Positions 8,066 through 17,038 of a stretch of DNA of 44,921 nt are shown piece by piece; positions within the stretch are counted from its first letter, which is position 1; each line of letters starts with the position of its first letter. The position numbers and the translations under genes were made by a program. Source of the stretch: Pseudomonadota bacterium (GTDB lineage Bacteria; Bdellovibrionota_C; UBA2361; OMII01); the NCBI GenBank assembly GCA_027485595.1, contig JAIXQT010000050.1:1-44921 (forward strand). Reading direction: 5' to 3'. Below the pieces are notes generated by a model, which saw only the letters and a list, made by a program, of their open reading frames with translations, had not been told where the DNA came from and searched no databases.

Positions 8066-8114
8066 AAGGCCCCTGAGGACGGCACGACAGAGAGCCGACC
8101 TTGGGGGCCTTTTT
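8066..8114 (+). terminator. Rho-independent terminator after the membrane operon
   Basis: Outer stem AAGGCCCC (8066-8073) pairs with GGGGCCTT (8104-8111); an inner CGGC/GCCG stem lies within; TTTTT closes it at 8110-8114. It ends the 6589-7864 operon (read through MITE copy 2) and insulates secA. Confidence 0.85.
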
Positions 8115-8325
8115 GTGCCCTGATTGTGCAAGGTGTCGACCGGCTCTGGGCGAGGGCCCGTGGTAGAAAGACCAGTGTTCCTCTGTTATTAAACAGCACT
8201 TTAGCCTAATCTATCCTCGCTCTTTGTATCCCTTCGTGGAATATTCTGAGCTACTCACGTTGTACTAGGCCTCTCATGTTGAAGGCATGGGCGGCCTCGA
8301 TGCCGCCAGGACGCCAAAGCGAACT

Positions 8326-11046
8326 ATGTTAGTGTACCTCGCCAAAAAGATATTCGGGACCCGAAACGACCGCATCCTCAAAACTCTCCGCCCCGTCGTG
8401 ATGAGAATCAATGACCTTGAGTCCCGATATCAGGCGATGTCCGACGCGGAGCTCAGCGGGCAGACCACGCTCTTCAAGGAGCGAATTTCGCAGGGAGAAT
8501 CTCTCGATAGCATTCTGCCCGAGGCATTTGCCGTCGTTCGAGAGGCCGGTAAGCGGGTGGTCGGTATGCGGCACTTCGATGTGCAGCTCATCGGTGGAGC
8601 GATCCTTCACAATAAGATGATCGCCGAGATGCGAACTGGAGAAGGAAAGACCCTCGTCGCCACCCTTCCGTCCTATCTCAACGCGCTGACGGGACGAGGA
8701 GTTCACGTCGTGACGGTCAACGATTATCTCGCGCGTCGTGACGCGGAGTGGATGGGACGCATTCACACCTTCCTCGGTCTCTCCGTTGGATGTGTGTATC
8801 ATGGCGTGAGCGAGGAGGACCGTCGCGCGGCGTATCAGGCTGATATCACGTACGGACAGAACAACGAGTTCGGGTTTGATTACCTCCGCGACAATATGAA
8901 GTTTTCCGCCGGAGAGATGGTTCAGCGTGGGCACTACTTCGCGATAGTTGACGAAGTCGACTCTATTCTTATCGATGAGGCTCGGACGCCCCTGATTATT
9001 TCGGGTCCAGCTGAAGAGTCAACGGATAAGTACCTCGTCATTAACAAGATCGTTCCACACCTTCAACGAGAGAAGGATTTCGAGGTTGATCTTAAGTCCA
9101 AGCAGCCCGCTCTTACTGACGCCGGCATTAAGCGCGTGGAGTCTCTCCTCAACGTTGATAATCTCTTCGATCCGGGAAATGTTGAGCTCGTCCACCACGT
9201 GCAACAAGCCCTTCGAGCGCATACCACCTTCGAGCGCGACGTCGATTACGTTGTACAGAGCGGGCAGGTAGTGATCGTTGATGAGTTTACGGGGCGCCTC
9301 ATGCCAGGGCGACGTTGGTCAAACGGACTCCATCAGGCGATTGAGGCGAAGGAGGGCGTGCCGGTCGCTCGCGAGAATCAAACGCTCGCCTCGATTACCT
9401 TCCAGAATTACTTCCGTATGTACGAGAAGCTTGGCGGCATGACCGGTACCGCTGATACAGAAGCCTCCGAGTTTAAGCAGATCTACGGACTTGAGGTCGC
9501 GCTCATTCCGACCAACAACCCAATGGTCCGAAAAGACAATGTGGACCTCGTGTACCGCACTCGCCGTGAAAAATATGACGCGGTCGTGCGGGACATCGAG
9601 GAGATTCACGCCAAGGGGCAGCCAGTTCTCGTGGGAACGATCAGTATCGACCAGAGCGAGCACCTCTCCAAGATGCTTGTGAGCAAGGGGGTGCCTCATA
9701 ACGTCCTCAACGCCAAGCACCATGAGCGTGAGGCTGAGATTATCGCGCAGGCGGGGCGGAGTGGAGCAGTCACGATATCCACCAATATGGCCGGTCGTGG
9801 AACAGATATCTTGCTCGGAGGAAATGCAGAGTTTCTCGCGGCTGCTGAGGCTCAAACTCGCGATCCTCAAGATCCTACCTTCCAGGCGGCGCTCGCTAAG
9901 TACAAAGCGGATTGCTCCGCTGAGCATAAGAAGGTCGTTGAGGCTGGCGGTCTCTACGTAATGGGAACGGAGCGCCACGAGTCCCGACGCATCGACAATC
10001 AGCTTCGAGGTCGCGCCGGACGTCAGGGAGACCCCGGACAGTCACGGTTCTATATCTCACTTGAAGACGACCTGATGGTTCGATTCCAGGGAGAGCGTCT
10101 CCAAGTGATTATGCAACGGATGGGATGGGAAGAGGGGATGGCCCTCGACAATCCGATGATGAGCCGCACGATAGAAAGCGCCCAAAAACGTGTGGAAGCG
10201 ATGCACTTTGAGAGCCGTAAGCACGTCACTGAGTACGATGATGTGATGAATAAACAGCGACAGGTTATCTATAACCTTCGCTCTCGCATCCTTCGTAATG
10301 AGCGAATTCGTGAAGAGGCGTTCGATAGCATTGACGACATCTTTGAGTCCGCCGTAACCGCGGTGTGTGATGAGCGAGTTAAACCGATTGAGTGGGACCT
10401 TTCGAAGTTGGTTGAGAAGTTCACCTACATTACCGGCCGGGAGTTCTCATTTCCTGAGAGTATGCAGCTCGATCATCAAGAGATATTCGACGCGCTTCGT
10501 ACTACGGCTCGTGACATGTATACAGCTCACGCTGATGAGCAGAGCGCGAAGCTGGTGGGATTGAAAGAGATCGGTGTTTCGCCTCAACTCAATCGCGGTT
10601 TCCTTGGCGAGGGAGCTCCCGTCGGTTTTGAATTGATTGAGCAGGACGCGATGCTTGAGGCGGCTGATTATTTCTGGCGTCACCACCTTCAGGAGATGGA
10701 TTACCTCCGAGAAGGTATCGGTCTTCGCGGTTACGCGCAGAAGAATCCGCTCTACGAATACCAACGCGAGGGGTTTATCATCTTCCAGCAAATGCTTGAG
10801 GAGATGAAGGAGAGCGTGCTTCGTCGGCTCTTTTATCACGCTGTGCCATCTCCGGAGGAGATCATTAAGCACATTGAGGAAGAGCGTCGTCGTCACGCTG
10901 AGCTTGAGCGGCAGATGCAGCTTACCCATGGTGAGGAGGTCGAGGGTGGCTCCGAGGAGGAGCCAACCGGAGATAAGAGTCTCGATGATGAGCGCGCTCG
11001 ACTAGAGGCGGCAAAGAAGGCGCGGCGTAAAGCAGCGAAGCGATGA
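8326..11046 (+). CDS. secA: Protein translocase ATPase SecA
   Basis: 906 residues from ATG at 8326, chosen because SecA proteins begin like MLVYLAKKIFGTRNDR; the frame is open 13 codons further to 8287. SecA is the motor that drives unfolded preproteins through SecYEG. Visible parts: Walker A GEGKT (residues 105-109), DEVDSILIDEAR (209-220), the MTGTADTEA motif, ISTNMAGRGTDI, and the helicase-like QLRGRAGRQGDPG. The C-terminus ends in a charged linker (KKARRKAAKR) and lacks the usual zinc-binding CxCxnCH/C motif that recognises SecB. hemW starts within its last codons (ATGA overlap). Confidence 0.97.
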   Translation: MLVYLAKKIFGTRNDRILKTLRPVVMRINDLESRYQAMSDAELSGQTTLFKERISQGESLDSILPEAFAVVREAGKRVVGMRHFDVQLIGGAILHNKMIAEMRTGEGKTLVATLPSYLNALTGRGVHVVTVNDYLARRDAEWMGRIHTFLGLSVGCVYHGVSEEDRRAAYQADITYGQNNEFGFDYLRDNMKFSAGEMVQRGHYFAIVDEVDSILIDEARTPLIISGPAEESTDKYLVINKIVPHLQREKDFEVDLKSKQPALTDAGIKRVESLLNVDNLFDPGNVELVHHVQQALRAHTTFERDVDYVVQSGQVVIVDEFTGRLMPGRRWSNGLHQAIEAKEGVPVARENQTLASITFQNYFRMYEKLGGMTGTADTEASEFKQIYGLEVALIPTNNPMVRKDNVDLVYRTRREKYDAVVRDIEEIHAKGQPVLVGTISIDQSEHLSKMLVSKGVPHNVLNAKHHEREAEIIAQAGRSGAVTISTNMAGRGTDILLGGNAEFLAAAEAQTRDPQDPTFQAALAKYKADCSAEHKKVVEAGGLYVMGTERHESRRIDNQLRGRAGRQGDPGQSRFYISLEDDLMVRFQGERLQVIMQRMGWEEGMALDNPMMSRTIESAQKRVEAMHFESRKHVTEYDDVMNKQRQVIYNLRSRILRNERIREEAFDSIDDIFESAVTAVCDERVKPIEWDLSKLVEKFTYITGREFSFPESMQLDHQEIFDALRTTARDMYTAHADEQSAKLVGLKEIGVSPQLNRGFLGEGAPVGFELIEQDAMLEAADYFWRHHLQEMDYLREGIGLRGYAQKNPLYEYQREGFIIFQQMLEEMKESVLRRLFYHAVPSPEEIIKHIEEERRRHAELERQMQLTHGEEVEGGSEEEPTGDKSLDDERARLEAAKKARRKAAKR

Positions 11047-12215
11047 CGCTCGAACCTTTTGCGCTCTACCTGCATGTCCCTTTTTGCGGCCAGAAGTGCC
11101 CGTATTGTGACTTCAATACGTATGCTACGCCAAAGGTTCCCGAGTCTGAATACGTTGATGCTCTCCTGAAGGATGTGCGCTTCTACGCGGTGGATCCGCG
11201 TTTCGTAGGTAGAAAGATATCTTCGATCTTTTGGGGAGGCGGTACTCCATCATTACTGTCGCCCAAAGCTATTGCCGCCGTTCACGAGGAGGCCGAGCGG
11301 CTCTTTGGTATTGAGAGGGGCGCTGAGGTCACATTAGAGGCGAACCCGTCAGAGCCATCCAAGGAGCGGTACCTCGGTTACCGCGATGCTGGTGTCAACC
11401 GCGTTAGCTTTGGAGTTCAGTCGTTCGCCCCAAAGCGTCTGACGCTTCTTGGAAGGGACCACTCAGGAGAGGACGCGCGGCGCGCTGTGAATCTATGCGT
11501 TGAGGCTGGTATCACGAACGTCAGTGTCGATATTATCTTCGGGGTCTCGGAGCAGACGCTCGCGGACCTTGAATTCGATCTTGAGGTCGCGAGCGCGCTA
11601 CCTATCCAGCATATCTCTACCTACGCTCTTACGATTGAGCCGGGCACGCCGTTTTTTCAGAGACAGGAGCGAGGGCTTCTTCGGATGCCAGACGATGACC
11701 TCGTCGCGTCGATGCTTACTTTTATTCCAGACTACCTCTCCGGGCGCGGGTTCTCACGGTATGAGATCAGTAACTATGCGCGGGACGACGCGCGCAGTCG
11801 TCATAATGAGGCGTATTGGACTGGGAGGGATTATCTCGGCATCGGGGCTGGCGCACATAGTTATGTCAGCAGCTACTCAAATCGCCAAAGGATTGGCGGA
11901 TTTCGTTGGAGTACTTTGGCTCTACCCATGTCATACATGACCACGGCCGGCTCAAGCGCCTCTGTTTCCTGGCGTGAAGAGCTCTCTATGGAGTCGTGTC
12001 GATTTGAGTTCTTTTATCTAGGTTTGCGGAGAACCGCGGGGGTCTCCTTAGTAGAGTTTGAAAGGCTGTTCGGTTTAACAACGCGAGATAAGTACGAGGG
12101 AGTCGTCAACGATCTTCTTCGTGAGGGATACGTTGATCGGCAGGGGGATATCGTTTGCCTCACTCCATCGGGTGTTCTGGTAGCTGACTCCGTATATGAG
12201 CGGTTTATCATCTAG
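11043..12215 (+). CDS. hemW: Radical SAM heme chaperone HemW (HemN-like)
   Basis: 390 residues with the radical-SAM cluster motif C15-x3-C19-x2-C22 (CGQKCPYCDF) near the N-terminus, GGGTPS (about 66-71), and the EANPSE and GVQSF motifs of the coproporphyrinogen-oxidase-like group. The residue after the third Cys is Asp, not the extra Cys of true HemN (CxC), and the N-terminal extension of HemN is missing. Both point to HemW, which binds heme and delivers it to proteins rather than making protoporphyrinogen. The ATG overlaps the secA stop by 4 bases, so the two genes are translationally coupled. Confidence 0.92.
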   Translation: MTLEPFALYLHVPFCGQKCPYCDFNTYATPKVPESEYVDALLKDVRFYAVDPRFVGRKISSIFWGGGTPSLLSPKAIAAVHEEAERLFGIERGAEVTLEANPSEPSKERYLGYRDAGVNRVSFGVQSFAPKRLTLLGRDHSGEDARRAVNLCVEAGITNVSVDIIFGVSEQTLADLEFDLEVASALPIQHISTYALTIEPGTPFFQRQERGLLRMPDDDLVASMLTFIPDYLSGRGFSRYEISNYARDDARSRHNEAYWTGRDYLGIGAGAHSYVSSYSNRQRIGGFRWSTLALPMSYMTTAGSSASVSWREELSMESCRFEFFYLGLRRTAGVSLVEFERLFGLTTRDKYEGVVNDLLREGYVDRQGDIVCLTPSGVLVADSVYERFII

Positions 12216-12493
12216 CAGCTTGGGAGGACTATCTCTTGCCGTAGCTTGTCATGGATTGGCCGCAAATTCTGTGGAGACGCCGAGAAGGTCGTCAATACGT
12301 TACAGATTCTTCGCATCCGGTTCTAAAATCGCTCCGTTTCGTGAGTGTCGTTGATGGTCCAGAGACAATCTCGTGTGTTCCTAAAGCGGTTTCTTATCGG
12401 TAGTGGATGAACCACGGCGGTCCGAGGTTTGATACCTACTGGGGTACCGTATCAGGGTGAGGGTGATAAATGCTGACTAGTAAGGCGGGGTCG

Positions 12494-12763
12494 TTAGTTC
12501 CAGCCACACAAATTTTTTATAAGGGGAGAGTTGGGGTTTCTTTCGCAGAAAGCCAGGAAATTTTTCTTGCTCGTTTCATTGACGCAGGGGTTGAAGGTCG
12601 GAGTTTGTAGACACCTGTGCGGGATGCATGCAGAGCATTTGTTTTTTGCGCCGAATTTGGTGATCGCGACTATTGTGATCAGCGCCACAAGTCCAATGAT
12701 AAGACCGTACTCAGCCAACGAGGCTCCTAACTCTTTGTTTGAGCGACTATGGCACGTTCTCAT
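12494..12763 (-). CDS. Flp-type (type IVb) pilin with cysteine-rich tail
   Basis: 89 residues. ELGASLAEYGLIIGLVALITIVAI (residues 11-34) is the Flp prepilin pattern: Gly13 before the prepilin peptidase cut, Glu at +5, Tyr at +6, then one hydrophobic helix. Ordinary Flp pilins stop soon after the helix. This one continues for about 50 residues with six cysteines (NKC, SAC, HRC, NPC, AFC, NLC), which could form three disulfides. AGAGGA precedes the ATG. No tad/cpa secretion genes or prepilin peptidase are in the window, so assembly would depend on genes elsewhere. The pilin assignment is firm; the role of the tail is unknown. Confidence 0.82.
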   Translation of the reverse strand: MRTCHSRSNKELGASLAEYGLIIGLVALITIVAITKFGAKNKCSACIPHRCLQTPTFNPCVNETSKKNFLAFCERNPNSPLIKNLCGWN

Positions 12764-13085
12764 GGAGGGTTCCTCTGAGTAGTTGTGTTGAACGCAGCTG
12801 GTCTATCCGATAAGCAGCAAGTAATTCCGGGTGATGTCGCACCACGGCTGACCGACTCAACGCTTTGATGGTACCATCCGCAAAGGAGTGGTGCAAAGCG
12901 TGTTCTAATAATAGGGCAAGTAAGCCAACCGAATTGATAAGGATATGCACCCTCGTGGGAGATCTTCGTGGTGGATCTGTTCACGTGAGTGTTAAAGCAC
13001 TGAATCCACGACACCCCCAGTCACCTGGTTGGGGTGGGCTACCGTGATGGTAGTGTGGAGGGGAGATCCTGAGTGAGTATCTCGT
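12764..13085. other. Intergenic region, no gene recognised
   Basis: About 320 bases between two minus-strand genes. Overlapping short minus frames of 67 and 84 codons have no recognisable sequence and overlap each other. A hairpin with CACCCC (13012-13017) and GGGGTG (13031-13036) arms is present but has no T run. The segment nearest 12763 must hold the pilin promoter; I cannot place it. Confidence 0.45.
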
Positions 13086-14081
13086 TCAATTTTTTGTTCC
13101 GTTGGGGACAGTGGCTATTTTATCCTGCTCTTCGAGAAATCGAAGGGTTCTCTCCTCACTCCATACCGAAGAGAAGTTGAGGGAGTTAATAAATCCAACG
13201 TGACCTCCATACTCGCACACCTCTACATAAAGATGTTGGTGGGCGTTCGCCACTTCCGCAGGGATGCATGAAGGCGAGAGGAACGGGTCGTCTGTTGCCG
13301 TCATGGCAAGAGTCGGAACGTTGATGGTCTTCAGGAAGTATAGGGAGCTACATGTGCGCCAATACTCCTCAACTGATGAGAACCCATGGAATGGTGCGGT
13401 AAAACGACTATCAAACTCCTGAAAGGTGGCGACACGAGAGAGTCCTCGGATATCAAAGTGGCCGGGAAACCGTTTCGCCTTCTCCCGGATCCTTCGTCGC
13501 AGAGGGCGCAAGAGGTACTGCATGTAGATGTTATTACGAGGTTTGGCTAACTCATGCGCCGCCCCCTCGAGATCCATTGGCACTGAGATGACTACCGCTG
13601 AGTGAATCGTGGGCGGTAGATTGCCGGAGTCCTCTCCCAGATACTTAAGGGTAATATTACCTCCGATGCTAAATCCAATCAGCGAAATGCTCTCATAGGG
13701 AAGAGCGCAGGCTCGCTGAACCATGAGTTTGAGGTCATCGCTCTTGCCGCTGTGGTACCAGGTCATGAGTCGATTCGGCATATCGCCGCACCCCCGCATA
13801 TTCCAGGTAAGGACATCCCACCCCGATGAGAGGAGTGCCCTCGTCATGCCGAGAACGTAGGAGCTGTCCATGGAGCCCTCGAGGCCGTGGGAGATGAGCG
13901 CAAGTCGTGTATGTCCGAGTTGATGGAGCCTATAAAGAAGGATGTCGCCGTCGGGTGTTTCAAGCGATTGAGTTGCGGGAATCTCGAGGGTGGGTCTCCG
14001 AAAGATCGCCGGCAGAATCGTTTGGATATGCGGGGAGCGGAGTAATCGCACGGGGCTGAAGGAGGATGTAATGAGGGGCAT
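13086..14081 (-). CDS. Alpha/beta hydrolase of the YheT family
   Basis: 331 residues of the alpha/beta-hydrolase fold. The nucleophile elbow is GFSIGG with Ser138. The acid is probably in TATDDPF (about residue 267) and the His in YGGHVGF (about 297). The oxyanion region ISHGLEGS (64-70) and the NMRGCGD motif (94-100) are specific to the YheT/ABHD1-3 subfamily, predicted esterases or lipases. Residues 1-40 (SPHIQTILPAIFRR) also match this group. The substrate is unknown. MITE copy 3 lies just upstream, so the promoter may sit in or next to it. Confidence 0.88.
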   Translation of the reverse strand: MPLITSSFSPVRLLRSPHIQTILPAIFRRPTLEIPATQSLETPDGDILLYRLHQLGHTRLALISHGLEGSMDSSYVLGMTRALLSSGWDVLTWNMRGCGDMPNRLMTWYHSGKSDDLKLMVQRACALPYESISLIGFSIGGNITLKYLGEDSGNLPPTIHSAVVISVPMDLEGAAHELAKPRNNIYMQYLLRPLRRRIREKAKRFPGHFDIRGLSRVATFQEFDSRFTAPFHGFSSVEEYWRTCSSLYFLKTINVPTLAMTATDDPFLSPSCIPAEVANAHQHLYVEVCEYGGHVGFINSLNFSSVWSEERTLRFLEEQDKIATVPNGTKN

Positions 14082-14116
14082 GTCGGAATCGTCCGGCTTT
14101 CGGTTTTTTCAACGCC

Positions 14117-14303
14117 TGGCAGGGTGGTAAAAAATGGCTTCGTCGTGAGCATTGTGAGGGTTTCGGCGAAACGAGGCGGAGACGACGAAAAAACCGGAGA
14201 CGTATCCACTAAGATACGTTGAGGATTTTTTCGGTGGCTCCAACGAAGTTGCAGTCAAACCATCGAAAGGCGCAACAGGAAATCATTTTTCACCACCCTG
14301 CTA
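14117..14303 (+). mobile_element. MITE-like dispersed repeat, copy 3
   Basis: 187 bases. The left end GCAGGGTGGTAAAAAATGG is inverted at the right end, which closes with CACCACCCTGC then TA (14302-14303); the left TA has changed to TG. Internal hairpins GTTTC-GGC-GAAAC and the AAAAAACCGG...TTTTTTCG pairing are as in the other copies. It lies about 35 bases upstream of the YheT-like gene's start codon, in its promoter region. Confidence 0.88.
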
Positions 14304-14755
14304 GTCAGTATGACCAAGCTCCGAGGCTTTGGCCACCTAAGGTGATGATGCTTCATGGGGTGTAGCATGATGAGGCAGGAAATCCTCATATAACCTCCGG
14401 CTCTCACCGGGGCTCTTCACCCTGCTAGTAGGCAGGGCAGCCGAATCGGATGCGACCGCTCTGTAATAGAACGCCTGTTTAGATAGTCGCCCTCAAGAGA
14501 GGCTTTATGGAGACTCTCGGCGAAAGCATGGTGCTGAATTCGTTAAGTCCTTAGTTCGTTACGCACGTCGTGCGCATCAGAGTTACGTAGCCGTGGATCT
14601 CGGGCAGATACGCCGTTATAAACGCAAGCGGTGTGAGACGAGACGGGTCGATACCTCATATCCAGGGCGTGTGCTGCGGGGAAAGGGGGTAGCGCCCTCA
14701 CAGGTCCTTCGGTACGAATGAATTACCGATAGTTTAGTTTGAGAGCAGTTTAGCC
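14304..14755. other. Intergenic region upstream of the DUF2298 pair
   Basis: About 450 bases with no convincing gene or tRNA. A hairpin CCCTGC-TAGTAG-GCAGGG at 14420-14437 is preceded by TTCA, resembling the right end of the MITE-like elements (TTCACCACCCTGCTA). It may be a leftover element end. The promoter for the 14756 operon should lie here but I could not place it with confidence. Confidence 0.45.
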
Positions 14756-17038
14756 GTGGATTCACTTGGTTTGTTAGACCTCCTCATGTGGCTCATCGTC
14801 GTGCAGTCGTTGAGCTTCGCCGTTCTCCCGTTCACGGCATGGATAGCTCCTAACGCTCCGGACAGAGGATACTCCCTCTCCAAGCTCACCGGATTCTTCC
14901 TCTTCTCGTCAACGTGTTGGATTCTCACCGTATGCGGACTCATCACCGAGAGTGAGTCAATTATTAAAGTTGTGTACATCGCAATCCTCGCGCTTGGATG
15001 GTGGGGATACAAAAAGCTTCTTCCGATAGCTGAACTGCGGGCACTTCTAAAAAAGTACGCGTGGAGCGTTGAGGGGATCTTCCTAGGTCTGACGTTCTTC
15101 TACCTTGTGATCCGTTTCCTTAATCCTGAGATCTTCTGGGGCGAGAAACCGATGGATCTCACCTTCCTCGGTTTCTTCGTGCGTAATCACGAGCTCCCCC
15201 CTCAGGATCCATGGGCCGCGGGCAGTCCGATGTCGTACTACTACGTGGGCATCTACTACGTAGCGGCGGTGCTCAAACTCACCGGAATTCCTGTTCCTGT
15301 TGGCTATAATATCGCTATTTCGATGGTGGCCGGGTGGATTGCGGTATCTCTCTACGGACTCTTTCTTCTTGTGACTCGCCGAGTATGGTTCGCCGTGGCG
15401 GCGTCGGTCACACTTCTCTTCGCGAATGATCCTGAGCTTCTTCGTCTCGTATTCCTTGAAGGAAAGATTGTTGACTTCAATACCTTCTGGGCCGCGACAC
15501 GCGTGTTTGTGTCCCCCGGTTTCTTTGAATACACGTCGTGGTCACTCCTCTTTGCCGATCTGCACGCGCACGTCATCGCTATCCCCTTCACCATCGTTGT
15601 AACGACTCTCGCCGCCCTTTTATTTCTTGGAACGGGTGAGCGCTTTACGGCGCACGGAGCGTTTCTCAGAATCTTGCTTGGCGCCATGCACGGTTCACTC
15701 TTCGGCATCAACACATGGGACTTCATCACGTTCGGTGGAGTTGTCGGGCTCTTGATCCTCTTCGCCCAGGTTAAGCCATTCTGGGATCCCCCGAAGAATG
15801 AGGATGGAAGCGACAACATTGGAGAGGTCGCGCTTGTCACGGTATTTACTCGACTAGTCTCCTTGATATGGGACGTTGTGTTGGTTGGGGCGAGCGCCGG
15901 TCTTATGGCGTGGCTCTATCAACGTGGTGTGAGCTTCAAGCAGGTCGCTGGATGGGGGTGGGTCTACGACCGTGAGTTTAACAAAACTCATATGTTCGTG
16001 CGGACCCTTGGATACTGGATGATTCCTACGGTCGTTTGCTTAGTCGCTCTCGGGGTGCGAAAGGTACGGGTCTTGCGAGAGCGATCAATTCTCGGCTTCG
16101 TAGCCGCGGTTGGTGTGATGGCTCTCGCTGCCCTTCCGTATCTTGCGAGTCTCTCGCAAGGTATTCAACGTCAGCCGATCGGGCTTATGGCGTATTGCTG
16201 TATGGTGATTGGCGCCGCCTACTTCGTTCTCTGGTCATGCAAGGAGCCTCCCGAGCGAAAGATCTCCGCTCTCTTCATCGTAATGCCGGCCTTCCTCTTG
16301 ATGATCGTGGAGCTCTTTTTCCTGATAGACCGCATGAACACAATCTTTAAAGGGTTCATGGCGGTCTGGATTCTCAGCGGCATCTCGACCATGCTTTTGC
16401 TTTACTTCGTTGGGCGATTGGTCTGGAGTTCGGCTAATAAGAAACTGAGATACACCTTTGTCACCCTACTCGCGATCTTTTTATCGCTCCAGGTAGTCGG
16501 TGCGGCACTCAATGTCTATGCCACGGTTACCCTTCAGCGTGTTCCCGTGCGGTTCTACACACTCAATGGCACGGCGTTTCTTCCTGAATTGCCGCAAGCT
16601 CGAGAGGACGCTCAGGTAGTCGCGTGGCTCAATACACATGTTCGTGGCATGGCGACGGTGCTTGAGGCGCACGGTGACGCGTATCGGGAGTTTACCCGTA
16701 TCTCGATGAACACCGGACTTCCGACGGTGCTTGGATGGGAGCATCACACTCGTCAGCGAGGATTAGCCGACCAGTCGTTGCTTGAGCGTAAGAGGGCCAT
16801 ACGCGCCATCTACTCCAGTGACGATCTGCAGCTCACGAAAGAGCTCCTTGTGAAATATAACATCGACTACATCGTGATCGGACAGCTTGAGAGAGCGAAT
16901 AACCGTCCCTTCTACCCTGAGAAATTCGATGGTCATCCGGAGCTTTTCACGAAGGTCGCCAGCTTTGGCAACACACACATCTACGTTACATACTTTTCTA
17001 AGTTCAATCCCAACTACAAGGGTGGTTCTCAATCATGA
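14756..17038 (+). CDS. DUF2298 (Chlor_Arch_YYY) polytopic membrane protein, first of pair
   Basis: 760 residues starting at GTG 14756, almost entirely membrane helices. The family signature is clear: GEKPMD (129-134), PPQDPWAAG (148-156) and the eponymous YYYxG as SYYYVG (160-165). Further conserved parts are FADLHAHVIAIP (about residue 268), INTWD, and RMNTIFK (about 525). The C-terminal domain holds VLEAHGDAYREF...GWEHH. Family knowledge: TIGR03662/DUF2298 proteins are of unknown function and usually co-occur with TIGR03663 proteins. The fold resembles GT-C glycosyltransferases (inference). The next gene overlaps by 4 bases (ATGA) and codes for a paralogue. No enzyme activity has been shown for the family as far as I know. 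Confidence 0.9.
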   Translation: MDSLGLLDLLMWLIVVQSLSFAVLPFTAWIAPNAPDRGYSLSKLTGFFLFSSTCWILTVCGLITESESIIKVVYIAILALGWWGYKKLLPIAELRALLKKYAWSVEGIFLGLTFFYLVIRFLNPEIFWGEKPMDLTFLGFFVRNHELPPQDPWAAGSPMSYYYVGIYYVAAVLKLTGIPVPVGYNIAISMVAGWIAVSLYGLFLLVTRRVWFAVAASVTLLFANDPELLRLVFLEGKIVDFNTFWAATRVFVSPGFFEYTSWSLLFADLHAHVIAIPFTIVVTTLAALLFLGTGERFTAHGAFLRILLGAMHGSLFGINTWDFITFGGVVGLLILFAQVKPFWDPPKNEDGSDNIGEVALVTVFTRLVSLIWDVVLVGASAGLMAWLYQRGVSFKQVAGWGWVYDREFNKTHMFVRTLGYWMIPTVVCLVALGVRKVRVLRERSILGFVAAVGVMALAALPYLASLSQGIQRQPIGLMAYCCMVIGAAYFVLWSCKEPPERKISALFIVMPAFLLMIVELFFLIDRMNTIFKGFMAVWILSGISTMLLLYFVGRLVWSSANKKLRYTFVTLLAIFLSLQVVGAALNVYATVTLQRVPVRFYTLNGTAFLPELPQAREDAQVVAWLNTHVRGMATVLEAHGDAYREFTRISMNTGLPTVLGWEHHTRQRGLADQSLLERKRAIRAIYSSDDLQLTKELLVKYNIDYIVIGQLERANNRPFYPEKFDGHPELFTKVASFGNTHIYVTYFSKFNPNYKGGSQS

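Noticed and set aside
8329-8934. Minus-strand open frame of 201 codons (and another at 9319-9978)
   Set aside because: Both are antisense to secA, which is certain; no recognisable protein.
12216-12493. tRNA or small RNA between hemW and the pilin gene
   Set aside because: I found no cloverleaf, no conserved T-arm sequence and no terminator hairpin.
13012-13036. Hairpin as terminator of the YheT-like gene
   Set aside because: No T run on either strand and the stem is interrupted.
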